This document shows positions 17,511 through 27,818 of a stretch of 64,000 nucleotides of DNA, one piece after another. Source of the stretch: Thiohalocapsa sp. (GTDB lineage: Bacteria > Pseudomonadota > Gammaproteobacteria > Chromatiales > Chromatiaceae). The notes below the pieces were generated by a model that did not search any database, was not told where the DNA came from, and saw only the letters and a list, made by a program, of their open reading frames with translations. A program made the translations under genes and the position numbers. Position 1 is the stretch's first letter. The number at the start of each line of letters is the position of its first letter. The DNA is taken from positions 62,001 to 126,000 of the forward strand of contig JAIPFF010000008.1 of the NCBI GenBank assembly GCA_021736785.1, written 5' to 3'.

Positions 17511-18737
17511 GTGGATGGTGCTTCCACCCCAACGCAGCCGTCGGGCAGCGCGCGCGAGGTGCTCTTGGTGTTCTTTCGCCTGGGCCTGACTTCGTTCGGC
17601 GGCCCCGTGGCGCATCTGGGGTATTTCTACGACGAGATCGTCGCGCGCCGCCGCTGGCTGGACGAGCGCGCCTACGCGGATCTGGTGGCGCTGTGTCAGT
17701 TTCTTCCGGGACCGGCCAGCAGTCAGGTCGGTATCGGCATCGGTCTCGCCCGGGCAGGCGTGCCGGGGGCGTTGGCGGCTTGGCTCGGCTTCACGCTGCC
17801 GTCCGCGCTGGCACTGGTGCTTTTCGCCGGCGCGCTGTCGGCGCTCGACGGCGGCGATGCCGGCTGGCTCCACGGCCTCAAGCTTGCCGCGGTGGCCATC
17901 GTTGCCCATGCGCTGCGGCAGATGGCGAGCAAGCTGACGCCGGACGCGACACGGGTCACATTCGCGGTGCTGTGCGCGTCTGCCGTGCTGCTTTGGCCAG
18001 GGACAGCGACGCAGCTCGCCGCGGTGGCGGCCGGCGCGGCGGCGGGATGGGCTCTACTTCATCGAGAGGACTCGCCGGCGACCGACGACGCCGAGCCCAT
18101 CGCTATCGCGGTATCCAAGAGCGCTGCGGCGGCGTTGCTGCTGGTTTTCGCCGCGCTGCTGCTCGTGCTGCCGCTGCTGGCGTCGCAGTTCGCCGGCGCC
18201 GGCGCGGACACCTTGGCGGTGGCGGATGCCTTCTACCGCGCGGGCTCGCTGGTGTTCGGCGGCGGCCACGTGGTGCTGCCGCTGCTGCAGTCCGAAGTGG
18301 TTGCACCGGGCTGGGTGACGCAGTCCGCATTCGTTGCCGGTTACGGTGCGGCGCAGGCGGTGCCGGGGCCTCTGTTCACGTTCTCGGCATTCCTCGGCGC
18401 GGTGATGGCGCCCGGCGCCGCCGGACTGTGGCTTGCATTGGTGGCGCTCGTCGCGATCTTCTTACCATCGTTCCTGCTCGTGGTCGGCATGCTGCCGTTC
18501 TGGGCCGAAGTGCGCCATGCCGGCGCCGCGCGGGCGGCCTTGGCCGGCGTGAACGCGGTGGTCGTCGGGCTTCTGCTGGCGGCGCTCTACGACCCGGTTT
18601 GGGTCAGCGCCGTAGGTAACGGTGCGGATATGGCGCTGGTGCTCGCGGCCTATTTGCTGCTGGCGGTCTATCGATGGCCGGCCTGGCTCGTGGTCGCGTT
18701 CTGCGCCGTCGGCGGCTTCGCGATCGCCGGGCTTTGA
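17511..18737 (+). CDS. chrA: Chromate transporter, two-domain ChrA
   Basis: A 408-residue inner-membrane protein of the CHR family with the expected two homologous halves. Each half has the family motifs: FFRLGLTSFGGPVAHLGYF and QFLPGPASSQVG in the first, FYRAGSLVFGGGHVVLPLL and AAQAVPGPLFTFSAFLG in the second. CHR proteins export chromate in exchange for other ions and confer resistance. The start is GTG 17511 (VDGASTP), with GGAG 11 bases upstream; the longer open frame upstream overlaps ribE out of frame and is spurious. It is unusual to find it between ribE and ribBX; see findings. Confidence 0.9.
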   Translation: MDGASTPTQPSGSAREVLLVFFRLGLTSFGGPVAHLGYFYDEIVARRRWLDERAYADLVALCQFLPGPASSQVGIGIGLARAGVPGALAAWLGFTLPSALALVLFAGALSALDGGDAGWLHGLKLAAVAIVAHALRQMASKLTPDATRVTFAVLCASAVLLWPGTATQLAAVAAGAAAGWALLHREDSPATDDAEPIAIAVSKSAAAALLLVFAALLLVLPLLASQFAGAGADTLAVADAFYRAGSLVFGGGHVVLPLLQSEVVAPGWVTQSAFVAGYGAAQAVPGPLFTFSAFLGAVMAPGAAGLWLALVALVAIFLPSFLLVVGMLPFWAEVRHAGAARAALAGVNAVVVGLLLAALYDPVWVSAVGNGADMALVLAAYLLLAVYRWPAWLVVAFCAVGGFAIAGL

Positions 18738-18885
18738 AGGGTCCCCGCGCCGGTGGCGGCCGGGACGCGGCCGGCGGGGCCGCCGCCGGTCCCGGGGCCG
18801 GCGATGTTGCCGGTCCGAGCTGGCCGTCGGTGAGCATGGCAGGAAAACGCGCCGACGGGACATGGCCGGCGTTGCCTGCCGGAGG

Positions 18886-18914
18886 CTGACGCCGTCGGGT
18901 GGCTGTGCTATGTT
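18886..18914 (+). promoter_or_regulatory. Candidate sigma-70 promoter for ribBX
   Basis: CTGACG at 18886-18891 (4/6 match to -35), a 17-base spacer and TATGTT at 18909-18914 (4/6 match to -10) preceded by the extended -10 TG. It lies about 45 bases before ATG 18960 in the 222-base gap after chrA, so ribBX-ribH-nusB could be transcribed independently of ribE-chrA. Confidence 0.5.
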
Positions 18915-18959
18915 ACGCCGCTTGTCTTTCGAGCTTTCAGCAACCGTCTCGGTCTAGTC

Positions 18960-20078
18960 ATGACGTTGAATTCCACCGAAGAGATCATCGCCGATCTGCG
19001 CGCCGGGCGCATGGTGATCATCATGGACGACGAGGATCGCGAGAACGAGGGCGATCTTCTCATGGCTGCGGATTGCGTCACGCCCGAGGCGATCAACTTC
19101 ATGGCCAAATACGGCCGCGGGCTGATTTGTCTGACGCTGACCAAGGCGCGCTGCGAGCGGCTGCACCTGCCGCTGATGGTCAATGCCAACAGTGCGCCGC
19201 ACTCCACCGCGTTCACTGTCTCCATCGAGGCGGCCCGCGGCGTCACCACCGGGATCTCGGCGGCGGACCGGGCGCAGACCGTGAAGGCCGCGGTGGCGCC
19301 GGATGCCAAGTCCACGGATCTGGTCCAGCCCGGGCATGTGTTCCCGCTGATGGCGCAGCCCGGCGGGGTGCTGGTGCGCGCCGGCCACACCGAGGCCGGC
19401 TGCGATCTGGCGCGGCTCGCCGGCTTCGAGCCGGCCTCGGTCATCGTCGAAATTCTGAACGAAGACGGCACCATGGCGCGCCGCCCGGATCTGGAGGTGT
19501 TCGCCGACGAGCACGGCCTTAAGATCGGGACCATCGCCGATCTGATCCACTACCGGGTCGCCAACGAGAAAGCCGTCATGCGCGAGGAGCGCTGCGACCT
19601 GCCGACCGAGTTCGGCACCTTCCAGGTCACGGCCTATCGGGACACGATTGCCGACGAGCTGCACCTGGCGCTGGTGATGGGGCAGGTCACGCCCGAACGC
19701 CCGACGCTGGTGCGGGTACATCTGCAGAACGCCTTGTGCGACCTGTTCGGGGCCTACCACCCGGCCTGCGGTTGGCCGCTGCGAGACGTCATGCGCCAGG
19801 TCGCCGAATCCGGCGAAGGTGTCATCGTGGTGCTGCGCAACCGGGACCGGGCCGCGGACCTGCTCGGCAAGATCCAGGAAATCAATACCCCGGCCGACCA
19901 AGAGGAAGACCGTCCGCCACCGCCGAGGACCGCGCGCAACGAGCTGCGCACCTACGGCATCGGAGCCCAGATTCTGTCCGATCTCGGCGTGCGCAAGATG
20001 CGCGTCATGAGCGCTCCGAAGGCAATGCACGGCATCTCCGGCTTCGATCTCGAAGTGGTGGAATACGTCGGTGGCTGA
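18960..20078 (+). CDS. 3,4-dihydroxy-2-butanone 4-phosphate synthase with degenerate GTP cyclohydrolase II domain (RibBX type)
   Basis: A 372-residue two-domain protein. The N-terminal half (1 to about 200) is a complete RibB: the acidic loop [37 protein letters not shown] and GHTEAGCDL; it makes DHBP from ribulose 5-phosphate. The C-terminal half aligns with GTP cyclohydrolase II (GTFQVTAYR..., VRVH...) but where the enzyme has SECLTGD and RCDCG zinc-binding cysteines it reads LQNALCD and HPACG, and the GRNIG catalytic segment reads DRAAD. GTP cyclohydrolase II activity is therefore unlikely; a separate ribA must exist. No clear Shine-Dalgarno is seen. A proline-rich linker (about 320-325) interrupts the second domain. 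Confidence 0.92.
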   Translation: MTLNSTEEIIADLRAGRMVIIMDDEDRENEGDLLMAADCVTPEAINFMAKYGRGLICLTLTKARCERLHLPLMVNANSAPHSTAFTVSIEAARGVTTGISAADRAQTVKAAVAPDAKSTDLVQPGHVFPLMAQPGGVLVRAGHTEAGCDLARLAGFEPASVIVEILNEDGTMARRPDLEVFADEHGLKIGTIADLIHYRVANEKAVMREERCDLPTEFGTFQVTAYRDTIADELHLALVMGQVTPERPTLVRVHLQNALCDLFGAYHPACGWPLRDVMRQVAESGEGVIVVLRNRDRAADLLGKIQEINTPADQEEDRPPPPRTARNELRTYGIGAQILSDLGVRKMRVMSAPKAMHGISGFDLEVVEYVGG

Positions 20079-20132
20079 CGACGGGCCGGGGCACGTCGCG
20101 CCGGCCATGACCGAAACTTGTTGGATAGGACG

Positions 20133-20600
20133 ATGATCAAGACCCTCGAAGGCGTCATGCGCGCCGACAATGCCCGCTTCTGTCTGGTCGTCTCGCGCTG
20201 GAACAGCTACATCGTCGAGAGCCTGGAAAAAGGCGCCGTCGACGCGCTGAAACGCCACGGCGCGCAAGACGAAGACCTCACCATCGTGCGCGTGCCCGGC
20301 GCCTTCGAGATGCCGGTAGCCCTCGAGCGCATCGCTGCCAAGGGCGGCTACGATGCCATCATCGCTCTCGGTGCGGTGATCCGCGGCGGCACGCCGCATT
20401 TCGAATATGTCGCCGGAGAGTGCGTGAAAGGCATGGCACAAGTGAGCCTCAAGTACGCGATTCCGGTGGCTTTCGGCGTGCTCACGGTGGACAGCATCGA
20501 GCAGGCCATCGAGCGCGCCGGCACCAAGGCCGGAAACAAGGGCGCCGAGGCGGCGATGTCCGCGCTGGAGATGGTCGATCTGCTTCGGCAGTTCGACTAA
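20133..20600 (+). CDS. ribH: 6,7-dimethyl-8-ribityllumazine synthase
   Basis: A 155-residue subunit of the icosahedral or pentameric lumazine synthase, which condenses the pyrimidinedione with DHBP. Motifs: [14 protein letters not shown] (substrate Trp/Asn region), [24 protein letters not shown] with the catalytic His, and [22 protein letters not shown] 20133 with GGATAGGA upstream is preferred to a TTG five codons earlier. It lies 54 bases after ribBX and 5 bases before nusB. Confidence 0.96.
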   Translation: MIKTLEGVMRADNARFCLVVSRWNSYIVESLEKGAVDALKRHGAQDEDLTIVRVPGAFEMPVALERIAAKGGYDAIIALGAVIRGGTPHFEYVAGECVKGMAQVSLKYAIPVAFGVLTVDSIEQAIERAGTKAGNKGAEAAMSALEMVDLLRQFD

Positions 20601-20605
20601 GCCAA

Positions 20606-21118
20606 ATGGCCGGACGCCGCACAGAAGCAAGACGTTATGCGGTCCTGGCACTGTATCAGTGGCAGGTCAGCGGGCTCGCGCCCGAAGAGATCGCCCGCCA
20701 TTTCTTCGACGACCCGGCCTGGATGGATGCGGTTGCCGAAGGGCTGATCGAGGACATCGAGCCCGCCGAGCAGGTGCGCGCCGGGGCAGGGCGCGCCTAC
20801 GATGCCCAGCTTTTCGACCATCTGCTGCGCGGTGTCGCGGAGCACGCCGACGAGATCGACGACGCGCTGCGCCCGCTGCTCGATCGCTCCCTGAAAAGTC
20901 TCGATCCCGTGGAGCGCGCCGTCCTGCGTGTGGGCACCTACGAGCTACTCTACAGCCCGGAGCTGCCGGTGGGCGTGATCATCAACGAGGCAGTGGATCT
21001 CGCCAAGGTGTTCGGCGCCGAGCAAGGCCACCGCTATGTCAACGGCGTGCTCGACAAGCTGGCGCGCCAGGTGCGCCGCGACGAGCTGTCGGCACGCGCG
21101 CCGCTGCCGACCTCCTGA
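20606..21118 (+). CDS. nusB: Transcription antitermination factor NusB
   Basis: A 170-residue all-helical RNA-binding protein that with NusE (S10) recognises boxA for rRNA antitermination. The N-terminal RRTEARRYAVLALYQWQ arginine-rich helix and the C-terminal ERAVLRVGTYELL...PVGVIINEAVDLAK... and YVNGVLDKLAR blocks are typical. The start ATG 20606 is 5 bases after the ribH stop, so the genes are co-transcribed; the longer frame upstream overlaps ribH and is a shadow. It is slightly longer than E. coli NusB (139) because of an internal insertion around 50-70. Confidence 0.95.
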   Translation: MAGRRTEARRYAVLALYQWQVSGLAPEEIARHFFDDPAWMDAVAEGLIEDIEPAEQVRAGAGRAYDAQLFDHLLRGVAEHADEIDDALRPLLDRSLKSLDPVERAVLRVGTYELLYSPELPVGVIINEAVDLAKVFGAEQGHRYVNGVLDKLARQVRRDELSARAPLPTS

Positions 21119-21274
21119 GCCGCCGGCAGCATATCGAGTCACAACCACCGGTCGCGGCACTGTCCGGTCCGCGGCGATAGACGGCCGGCGCTCCGGCCGC
21201 GCGGCAACGGGACTTGGCGGCAGGGCAAGATCGGACGAGAATCCACGCACCGAGGCGCCGATCAAGAACAAGCC

Positions 21275-22225
21275 ATGTCCGAATTCGATTTGATTCGCAA
21301 CCACCTGACCGGCCTGGGCGCCGTGCGCGACGACGTCATTATCGATGTCGGCGACGACTGCGCATTGCTCGACGTGCCGAAAGATCGCCAGCTCGCGGTC
21401 AGCATCGACACGCTCGTCGGCGGGGTCCATTTTCTGGCCGACTGCAGTCCCGAATCAGTCGGCTACAAGGCGTTGGCCGTGGGTCTCAGCGACTTGGCGG
21501 CCGCCGGTGCCGAGCCCGCCTGGGCCACCCTGGCGTTGACGCTGCCGCAGGCCGATGAGGCCTGGCTCGAAGCCTTTGCGCGCGGATTCGCCGCGCTCGC
21601 GTCGGAGCAGGACGTGCGCCTGGTGGGCGGCGATATCACCCGCGGGCCGCTCAGCATCACCGTCCAAGTGCATGGTTTCGTCCCCGTCGATCATGCACTG
21701 CGCCGCGGCGGCGCCAAGCCCGGTGATCTGGTCTGCGTCAGCGGCGCGCTCGGCGACGCGGGCCTGGCGCTCGCGCATCTCGGTCGCGGCGAGCCCATCG
21801 ACGGCTATCTGCGCCGGCGCCTGGAGCGCCCGACGCCGCGCGTGGCGCTGGGCGAGGTGCTGCGCGGCGTCGCCACGTCGGCCATCGATCTGTCCGACGG
21901 CCTGTTGTCCGACTTGGGCCATATCCTCGGCGCCAGCGGCTGCGGCGCACGCATCGAGCTGGACCGCCTGCCGCTCGCCGATCAAGTCGCCGGCGCCGTT
22001 GCCGCGTCCGGCGACTGGTCGCTGCCCCTGGCCTCGGGCGATGACTACGAGCTGTGCTTCACGCTCGCGCCTTGCCATGCGGGGGAACTGGCCATACTGT
22101 CCGCCGCGGCCGGCTGTCCGTTGACGCGGATCGGGGAAATCGACAGTCAGCCCGGTTTGCGATTCGTGCTCGCCGACGGCCGGCCATGGCAAGCCGCCGG
22201 CACCGGCTACGATCACTTCGGCTGA
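21275..22225 (+). CDS. thiL: Thiamine-monophosphate kinase
   Basis: A 316-residue AIR-synthase-superfamily enzyme that makes thiamine diphosphate from thiamine monophosphate. The signature pieces are MSEFDLI at the N-terminus, DVGDDCALL, SIDTLVGGVHF, LSDLAAAGA, the metal/ATP motif VGGDITRG, VSGALGDAGLAL, AIDLSDGLLSDL and SGDDYELCFT. The length matches the family. The order nusB-thiL-pgpA is conserved in gammaproteobacteria; here a 156-base gap separates nusB from thiL. The ribosome-binding site is weak. Confidence 0.95.
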   Translation: MSEFDLIRNHLTGLGAVRDDVIIDVGDDCALLDVPKDRQLAVSIDTLVGGVHFLADCSPESVGYKALAVGLSDLAAAGAEPAWATLALTLPQADEAWLEAFARGFAALASEQDVRLVGGDITRGPLSITVQVHGFVPVDHALRRGGAKPGDLVCVSGALGDAGLALAHLGRGEPIDGYLRRRLERPTPRVALGEVLRGVATSAIDLSDGLLSDLGHILGASGCGARIELDRLPLADQVAGAVAASGDWSLPLASGDDYELCFTLAPCHAGELAILSAAAGCPLTRIGEIDSQPGLRFVLADGRPWQAAGTGYDHFG

Positions 22226-22393
22226 ACGCCATGACGCCGACGCCCCCGATGACCGCGTCCGACCTTCAACGAACGCGCGTGGATCTTGCGCCGACGCGGC
22301 CGCCCCGGGGATCCACCATCCGGCTTGGCCTCGACAGGATTTTTTTACCGACGATCTTCCAACCGAAACTTTCCGGAGCACTGGACCAATCCC

Positions 22394-22906
22394 ATGACAA
22401 GTATCGAGTCTACTACCGCCCCCGGCTTTCATTTCCGCAGCGTTCGCCACATGGTGGCATACGGTTTCGGCGCCGGCCTGTCGCCTTGGGCGCCGGGCAC
22501 CGTCGGCACGCTGGTGGCCGTGCCCATCTATCTGTTGTTGTCGCTGCTGCCCGTTGCGCTGTACCTGGGCGTCCTGGCGGTGCTGATCGGCGTCGCCGTT
22601 TGGGCCTGCGGCAGCGCTGCCCGGGATCTGGGGCAGCAGGATCCGCCGCAGGTCGTCGGTGACGAGATCGTCGGCTTTCTGGTTGCCATGGCAGCGGCCC
22701 CGGCCGGTCTGGTGTGGGTGGTGGCCGGCTTCCTGCTGTTTCGCCTTTTCGACATCTATAAGCCCTGGCCGGTCAGTGTGGTCGACGGGCGCATGGGCGG
22801 TGGACTCGGCATCGTGCTGGACGACCTCGTTGCCGGCGCCATGACCTGGGTGGTGCTCTGGACCTTGTCCGAGATGGTAACGGCGTCCCTGCGCTACGCA
22901 CACTGA
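22394..22906 (+). CDS. pgpA: Phosphatidylglycerophosphatase A
   Basis: A 170-residue inner-membrane phosphatase that converts phosphatidylglycerophosphate to phosphatidylglycerol. Key blocks are GFGAGLSPWAPGTVGTL, the acidic VVGDEIVGFLVAM and LFRLFDIYKPWPV, with a further DDLVAG near the C-terminus. Four hydrophobic segments are visible. ATG 22394 gives the family length; the upstream open frame has no homology. It ends the rib-nusB-thiL-pgpA series. Confidence 0.93.
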   Translation: MTSIESTTAPGFHFRSVRHMVAYGFGAGLSPWAPGTVGTLVAVPIYLLLSLLPVALYLGVLAVLIGVAVWACGSAARDLGQQDPPQVVGDEIVGFLVAMAAAPAGLVWVVAGFLLFRLFDIYKPWPVSVVDGRMGGGLGIVLDDLVAGAMTWVVLWTLSEMVTASLRYAH

Positions 22907-23185
22907 GGGGACGCAGCGGCCCGGGCCGGCGCGCCGCGCGAGCCCCGCCCGGGGCGGGACGATATCGCGCAATCGAAAAACCGTGCGGCGCGCACTGTTT
23001 TGCCGGGCCGTGATCGGGCCGGCCGCGATTCAACCGCCGCCATCTGTGCTTCCGCGCCGTCCGGCGCCGGGGCTGTTTGTACCGATCCCGATGTGAGCGC
23101 CCCCCCTGATCACGGGGGCGGTGTCCGGCGCTCGGCGCCCGGGCGCGGCATCGCGTGACCCATCGCCAGGAATGATCCGCACGGC

Positions 23186-25435
23186 ATGAGCGAGACACCC
23201 ATCTACAATCCGGAAGGTCTTGAGCGCCTGCCGCTGCACCTGTTCAGCGAAAAGGCGTATCTGGACTATTCCATGTACGTCATCCTGGACCGCGCGCTGC
23301 CGCATGTGGCCGACGGCTTGAAGCCCGTGCAGCGGCGTATTCTGTATGCCATGTCGGAGTTGGGCCTCTCCGCCGCGGCCAAATTCAAGAAGTCGGCGCG
23401 CACCGTCGGCGACGTTCTCGGCAAGTTCCATCCCCACGGCGATACCGCCTGCTACGAGGCGATGGTGCTGATGGCCCAGTCCTTCAGCTACCGCTATCCG
23501 CTGGTGGACGGCCAAGGCAACTGGGGCTCCCCGGACGATCCGAAGTCCTTTGCCGCGATGCGCTATACCGAGGCCCGACTCACACCCTACGCGGACGTGC
23601 TGCTGGGCGAAACGGCGCAGGGGACGGTCGACTGGCAGCCCAATTTCGACGGCACGCTGGACGAGCCGAGGCTGCTGCCGGCGCGGCTGCCGAACCTGTT
23701 GCTCAACGGCGCGACCGGTATCGCCGTCGGCATGGCGACCGATATCCCGTCGCATAACCTGCGCGAGGTCGCCAAGGCCTGCATTCACCTGTTGAAGCAC
23801 CCGAATGCCGGCATCGACAAACTGATGCAGTACATCCCCGGGCCGGATTTCCCGACCGCCGGCGAGATCGTCACGCCCGCGGACGACCTGCGGCGGATGT
23901 ACGAAACCGGCTACGGTTCCGTAAAGCAGCGCGCGCGTTATGAGATGGAGCACGGCGACATCGTCATCACGGCGCTGCCCTATCAAGTCTCGGGCAACCG
24001 CATCATGGAGCAGATCGCCGCTCAGATGCAGGCGAAAAAGCTGCCGATGATCGAGGACCTGCGCGATGAGTCGGATCATGAGTGTCCGACGCGTTTGGTC
24101 ATCGTGCCGCGCTCGAACCGAGTCGACGTGGCGCGGATGATGTCGCACCTGTTCGCGACCACGGACCTCGAGCGCAATTACCGCGTCAATATGAACATGA
24201 TCGCGATGGACGGCCGTCCTCGGGTCATGAACCTGCGCGAGATCCTGCAGGAATGGCTGGGCTACCGTGCCACCACGGTGCGCCGACGTCTGCAGCACCG
24301 CCTGGACAAGGTGCTCGAGCGTCTGCACCTGTTGGAAGGCCTGCTGATCGCCTTCCTGAACATCGACGAGGTCATCCGCATCATCCGCACCGAGGACGAG
24401 CCGAAGCCGGTGCTGATGGCGCGCTTCGATCTGACCGACGCCCAGGCCGAATACGTGCTCAATACGCGTCTGCGCCAGCTTGCGCGGCTGGAGGAAGTGA
24501 AGATCCGCGCGGAGCAGGCGGAGCTCGCCGAGGAGCGCGATTCGCTGCAGGCCATCCTCGGTGACGAGGGCCGGTTGCGTGATCTGATCATCGACGAGAT
24601 CCGCCGCGACACCGAGAAATACGGCGACGAGCGCCGCTCGCCGCTGAAGGAGCGCCCGGCGGCGCTGGCGCTGGACGACACCGAGCTCGCGCCGAGCGAG
24701 CCCGTGACCGTGGTGCTGTCCGAGAAAGGCTGGGTGCGCTCGGGCAAGGGGCACGACCTGGACCCCGAGGGCCTCTCCTACAAGGCGGGCGACCGCTTCA
24801 TGGCCGCGGCCCGGCTGCGCAGCAACCAGCAGGTGGTGTTTCTGGACAGCACCGGACGCTGCTACTCCGTGCAGGCGCACACGCTGCCGTCTGCCCGCGG
24901 GCAGGGCGAGCCGCTGACCGGCCGGCTCGATCCGCCGAAGGGTGCCCAGTTCGTCGCGCTGATCGGTGACGAGCCGCCGCAACGCTATCTGCTCGCCTCC
25001 GACGCCGGCTACGGGTTCATCTGCACGCTGGAGGCACTGTACGCCAAGCCCAAGTCCGGCAAGGCCGTACTGACGCTGCCGGACGGCGCCGAGGTGTTGC
25101 CTCCGGTACGCATCCCGGGCAGTCCCCGCGACCGCGTCGCGGCGGTCACCAGCTCCGGCCACCTGCTGGTGTTTCCGACCGCCGACCTGCCCGAGCTCAA
25201 CCGCGGCAAGGGCAACAAGCTGATCAACATCCCCGCCGCTCGCGCCAAGGCCCGCGAAGAGTATGTCTGCGCCCTCGCCGTCGTTGCGGACGGCGGCAGC
25301 CTCGGCATCCTCTCCGGCAAGCGCACCTTCACGCTCAAGCCCGCCGACCTCGACCGCTACCAGGGAGAGCGCGGGCGCCGCGGCGCCATGTTGCCGCGCG
25401 GCTTCCAGCATGTGGATGCGCTGATCACGGATTAG
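23186..25435 (+). CDS. parC: DNA topoisomerase IV subunit A
   Basis: A 749-residue type IIA topoisomerase breakage-reunion subunit that pairs with ParE to decatenate chromosomes. The N-terminal [20 protein letters not shown], winged-helix/tower region and the active-site Tyr127 (AAMRYTEA) are present, and the C-terminal part holds degenerate beta-pinwheel repeats (about 500-740). It is ParC rather than GyrA because it lacks the canonical GyrA box and has the ParC N-terminus. In the quinolone region the residue equal to E. coli Ser80 is Thr87 ([11 protein letters not shown]) and Glu84 is kept as Glu91. It stands alone; the neighbouring holC is convergent. Confidence 0.94.
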   Translation: MSETPIYNPEGLERLPLHLFSEKAYLDYSMYVILDRALPHVADGLKPVQRRILYAMSELGLSAAAKFKKSARTVGDVLGKFHPHGDTACYEAMVLMAQSFSYRYPLVDGQGNWGSPDDPKSFAAMRYTEARLTPYADVLLGETAQGTVDWQPNFDGTLDEPRLLPARLPNLLLNGATGIAVGMATDIPSHNLREVAKACIHLLKHPNAGIDKLMQYIPGPDFPTAGEIVTPADDLRRMYETGYGSVKQRARYEMEHGDIVITALPYQVSGNRIMEQIAAQMQAKKLPMIEDLRDESDHECPTRLVIVPRSNRVDVARMMSHLFATTDLERNYRVNMNMIAMDGRPRVMNLREILQEWLGYRATTVRRRLQHRLDKVLERLHLLEGLLIAFLNIDEVIRIIRTEDEPKPVLMARFDLTDAQAEYVLNTRLRQLARLEEVKIRAEQAELAEERDSLQAILGDEGRLRDLIIDEIRRDTEKYGDERRSPLKERPAALALDDTELAPSEPVTVVLSEKGWVRSGKGHDLDPEGLSYKAGDRFMAAARLRSNQQVVFLDSTGRCYSVQAHTLPSARGQGEPLTGRLDPPKGAQFVALIGDEPPQRYLLASDAGYGFICTLEALYAKPKSGKAVLTLPDGAEVLPPVRIPGSPRDRVAAVTSSGHLLVFPTADLPELNRGKGNKLINIPAARAKAREEYVCALAVVADGGSLGILSGKRTFTLKPADLDRYQGERGRRGAMLPRGFQHVDALITD

Positions 25436-25593
25436 CCCCCGGCACCGGCTGGCGCGGCATCCGCCGCCCGAGGCGCAGCGGTCGCTTCCGACCGCCCTGC
25501 GCGTCGAGCGCCGGTCGCGCGTGTGCGCAAGCTAGGCTGGGCGGATTCCGCCGACGCTGCCGGCTGACGGCGCGGATCCCGCCTATGCGGAAG

Positions 25594-26019
25594 CTAGACT
25601 TCGTGGTGTGCCAGCGGGTAGCCGCAATCGCGGTAGTAGGCGTAGCGCGTGCGCCCGGCCCGGCGCACCTGCGGATCTTGATCCAGCGGCTCGCAGAGCC
25701 GCTCGAAGCGGCTGAAGAACTCGGGCACCTCGGTGCCGAGATTGATCAGGACTTGATCTTCCTGCTGCGGCTCGCCGTCGGCGCCGATCAACACCGGCGT
25801 CAGTTCGGGGTCCGTGTCGCCGACCAGCCCGTGCGGGATGAAGCTGTCTTCGCGAAAAGTCCAGAGCAGGCGGTCCAGGTGCTTGGCCTGATCCGGGTCG
25901 GGACAGTGGATGAGCACCCGTAGGCCTTGGGCGCGGACACGTTCGACCAGCTTGCAGGTGAACGCGAAGCGATCGCCCCGGCCCGGGTCTTTGATGACGT
26001 AGAAGTCGATGCGCGTCAT
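25594..26019 (-). CDS. holC: DNA polymerase III chi subunit
   Basis: A 141-residue protein that links the clamp-loader (through psi) to single-strand-binding protein. It has RIDFYVIKD at the N-terminus, ACKL-like FTCKLVERV, the VLIHCPDPDQAKHLDRLLWTF block, SFIPHG and VLINLGTEVPEFFSRFERL, all HolC family positions. It follows pepA by 81 bases on the same strand, the usual pepA-holC arrangement; valS, which often comes next, is not here. Confidence 0.93.
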   Translation of the reverse strand: MTRIDFYVIKDPGRGDRFAFTCKLVERVRAQGLRVLIHCPDPDQAKHLDRLLWTFREDSFIPHGLVGDTDPELTPVLIGADGEPQQEDQVLINLGTEVPEFFSRFERLCEPLDQDPQVRRAGRTRYAYYRDCGYPLAHHEV

Positions 26020-26100
26020 TGCTCGGATCCCCGTCCGCGGCCGAGGCCGCGGATCGTTGCGATGATCACCGTCGGGTGCGCGGCGGCCGGGGGCTCGCGG

Positions 26101-27597
26101 CTATTGGGGCGTACCGCTGCGGCGGATCAGCAGCTCGCTGAGCAGCGCTACCGGCCGCCCGGTGGCCCCTTTGTCCTTGCCGGTGACCCACGCGGTGCCC
26201 GCGATGTCGAGATGGGCCCATGGATAGGCCTTCGTGAAGCGCGACAGGAAGGCCGCGGCGGTAATGGCGCCGCCGTCGCGCCCGCCGATATTGGCCATGT
26301 CGGCGAAGTTGCTGTCGAGCTGAGACTGATAGTCGTCCCACAGCGGCAGCCGCCAGACGCGGTCCGCGGCCGCTTCGCCGAGCTCCGCGATCTCGCGCGC
26401 CAGATTGTCGTCGGGGGTGAAGAGACCCGACGGATGGCGGCCGAGTCCGACGATGCAGGCGCCGGTCAGCGTCGCCATGTCGACCACCAGCTCCGGCTCG
26501 AAGCGCTCGCTGTAGGTCAGCGCGTCGCACAGGATCAGCCGGCCTTCGGCGTCGGTATTGAGAATCTCGATGGTCTGGCCGGACATGCTGGTGACGATGT
26601 CGCCGGGCTTGTTGGCGGCCCCGTCCGGCAGGTTCTCGGAGGCGGGTACGACGCCGACCACGTTCAGCGGCAGATCCATCTCGGCCGCCGCCAGCATGCT
26701 GCCGAGGACGCTCGCGCCGCCGCACATGTCGTACTTCATCTCGTCCATCTCGGCGGCCGGCTTGATGGAGATGCCGCCGGCGTCGAAGGTCAGCCCCTTG
26801 CCGACCAGAACCACCGGCTTGGCGTCTTTCGCCGCGCCGTTGTAGCGCATGACGATCAACTTGGCGGGCTGTCGGCTGCCGCGGCTTACCGACAGCAGCG
26901 CGCCCATGCCGAGCTGCTCCATGTCCGACTCTTCGAGGATCTCGACGCCGAGCTTGTCGAAGCGCTTGCCGAGCGAGACCGCCTGCTCGGCAAGATAGGC
27001 CGGTGTGCAGATGTTGCCCGGCAGGTTGCCCAGCTCGCGGGCGAGTGCGACGCCCGCGGCGATGGCTTTGCCGTGGGTCGCCGCGCGCGCCGCGGTGGCG
27101 GAGTTTTGCTTCTTCGGGACCCAGAACGCGAGCTCCTCGATCGGCGGCGGCGCGTCTTTGGCCGGTTCTTTGGTGCGGACGTAGCGATAGGCGCTGTAAG
27201 CGGCCTGCAGCACGCCGTGACGAATGGCCTGATACTGGTCCATGCCGGAGGGCAGGTCGGCAAGGGCGCACAAGGCCTCGGTGATGCGCAGTTCGGCCAG
27301 GCGCGCCAGCACGCTGCCGAGCGCCTTCCCGTAGGCCGCGCGGTTGAGCTCTTTGCGCTTGCCGCAGCCCACCAGCATAACGCGCTCGGCGCAGACGCCG
27401 GGGACGTCGTAGGCGACCAGACAGCCACAGCCGCCGCCGTCGAGGTCGCCCTTTGCCAGCAGTTTGCTCAGTGCTCCGTCGCTGGCCTTGTCGATTTCTT
27501 GTGCCGGGTCGGAGAGCTTGCGCTTGTCGAACACGCCGAGAATCAGGCACGGGGTCTTGGCCTTGGCGAGATCGCCGCTCTTGATCTTGAACTCCAT
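26101..27597 (-). CDS. pepA: Leucyl aminopeptidase (cytosol aminopeptidase, M17)
   Basis: A 498-residue M17 peptidase that removes N-terminal residues using two metal ions; in E. coli PepA also binds DNA. The catalytic domain (about 180-495) has [16 protein letters not shown] with the metal-binding Lys and Asp, [13 protein letters not shown], and [16 protein letters not shown] with the active-site Arg. The ATG at 27597 (MEFKIKSG) gives the family length; the longer frame upstream lacks similarity. It is divergent from lptG and upstream of holC. Confidence 0.95.
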   Translation of the reverse strand: MEFKIKSGDLAKAKTPCLILGVFDKRKLSDPAQEIDKASDGALSKLLAKGDLDGGGCGCLVAYDVPGVCAERVMLVGCGKRKELNRAAYGKALGSVLARLAELRITEALCALADLPSGMDQYQAIRHGVLQAAYSAYRYVRTKEPAKDAPPPIEELAFWVPKKQNSATAARAATHGKAIAAGVALARELGNLPGNICTPAYLAEQAVSLGKRFDKLGVEILEESDMEQLGMGALLSVSRGSRQPAKLIVMRYNGAAKDAKPVVLVGKGLTFDAGGISIKPAAEMDEMKYDMCGGASVLGSMLAAAEMDLPLNVVGVVPASENLPDGAANKPGDIVTSMSGQTIEILNTDAEGRLILCDALTYSERFEPELVVDMATLTGACIVGLGRHPSGLFTPDDNLAREIAELGEAAADRVWRLPLWDDYQSQLDSNFADMANIGGRDGGAITAAAFLSRFTKAYPWAHLDIAGTAWVTGKDKGATGRPVALLSELLIRRSGTPQ

Positions 27598-27818
27598 GGG
27601 GGCTCCGAGTGCTGCGTCGATGGGGATGCGTCGGCGGCGACAATGGCCCGGGCGCATGGGCGAGCCGGCACTAAGCCGTGCGCAAAGCGGGCGCGATAGC
27701 CGGCTCGGCAACTGCATCCTGTGATAATTTCGCGGCCTGCGAGTCTACAGGATTCGGCGCACCGGCAATATCTCTGCGCAACCGCGCCGTCACTTTCGCT
27801 GCATGCTTGGATGGACGC

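Noticed and set aside
18954-20651. 565-codon minus-strand frame over ribBX and ribH
   Set aside because: It spans two well-supported genes on the other strand and has no recognisable domain.
23030-25411. 793-codon open frame antisense to parC
   Set aside because: It mirrors parC exactly, has His/Arg/Gln-rich composition and no domain; high third-position GC of parC keeps the reverse frame open.
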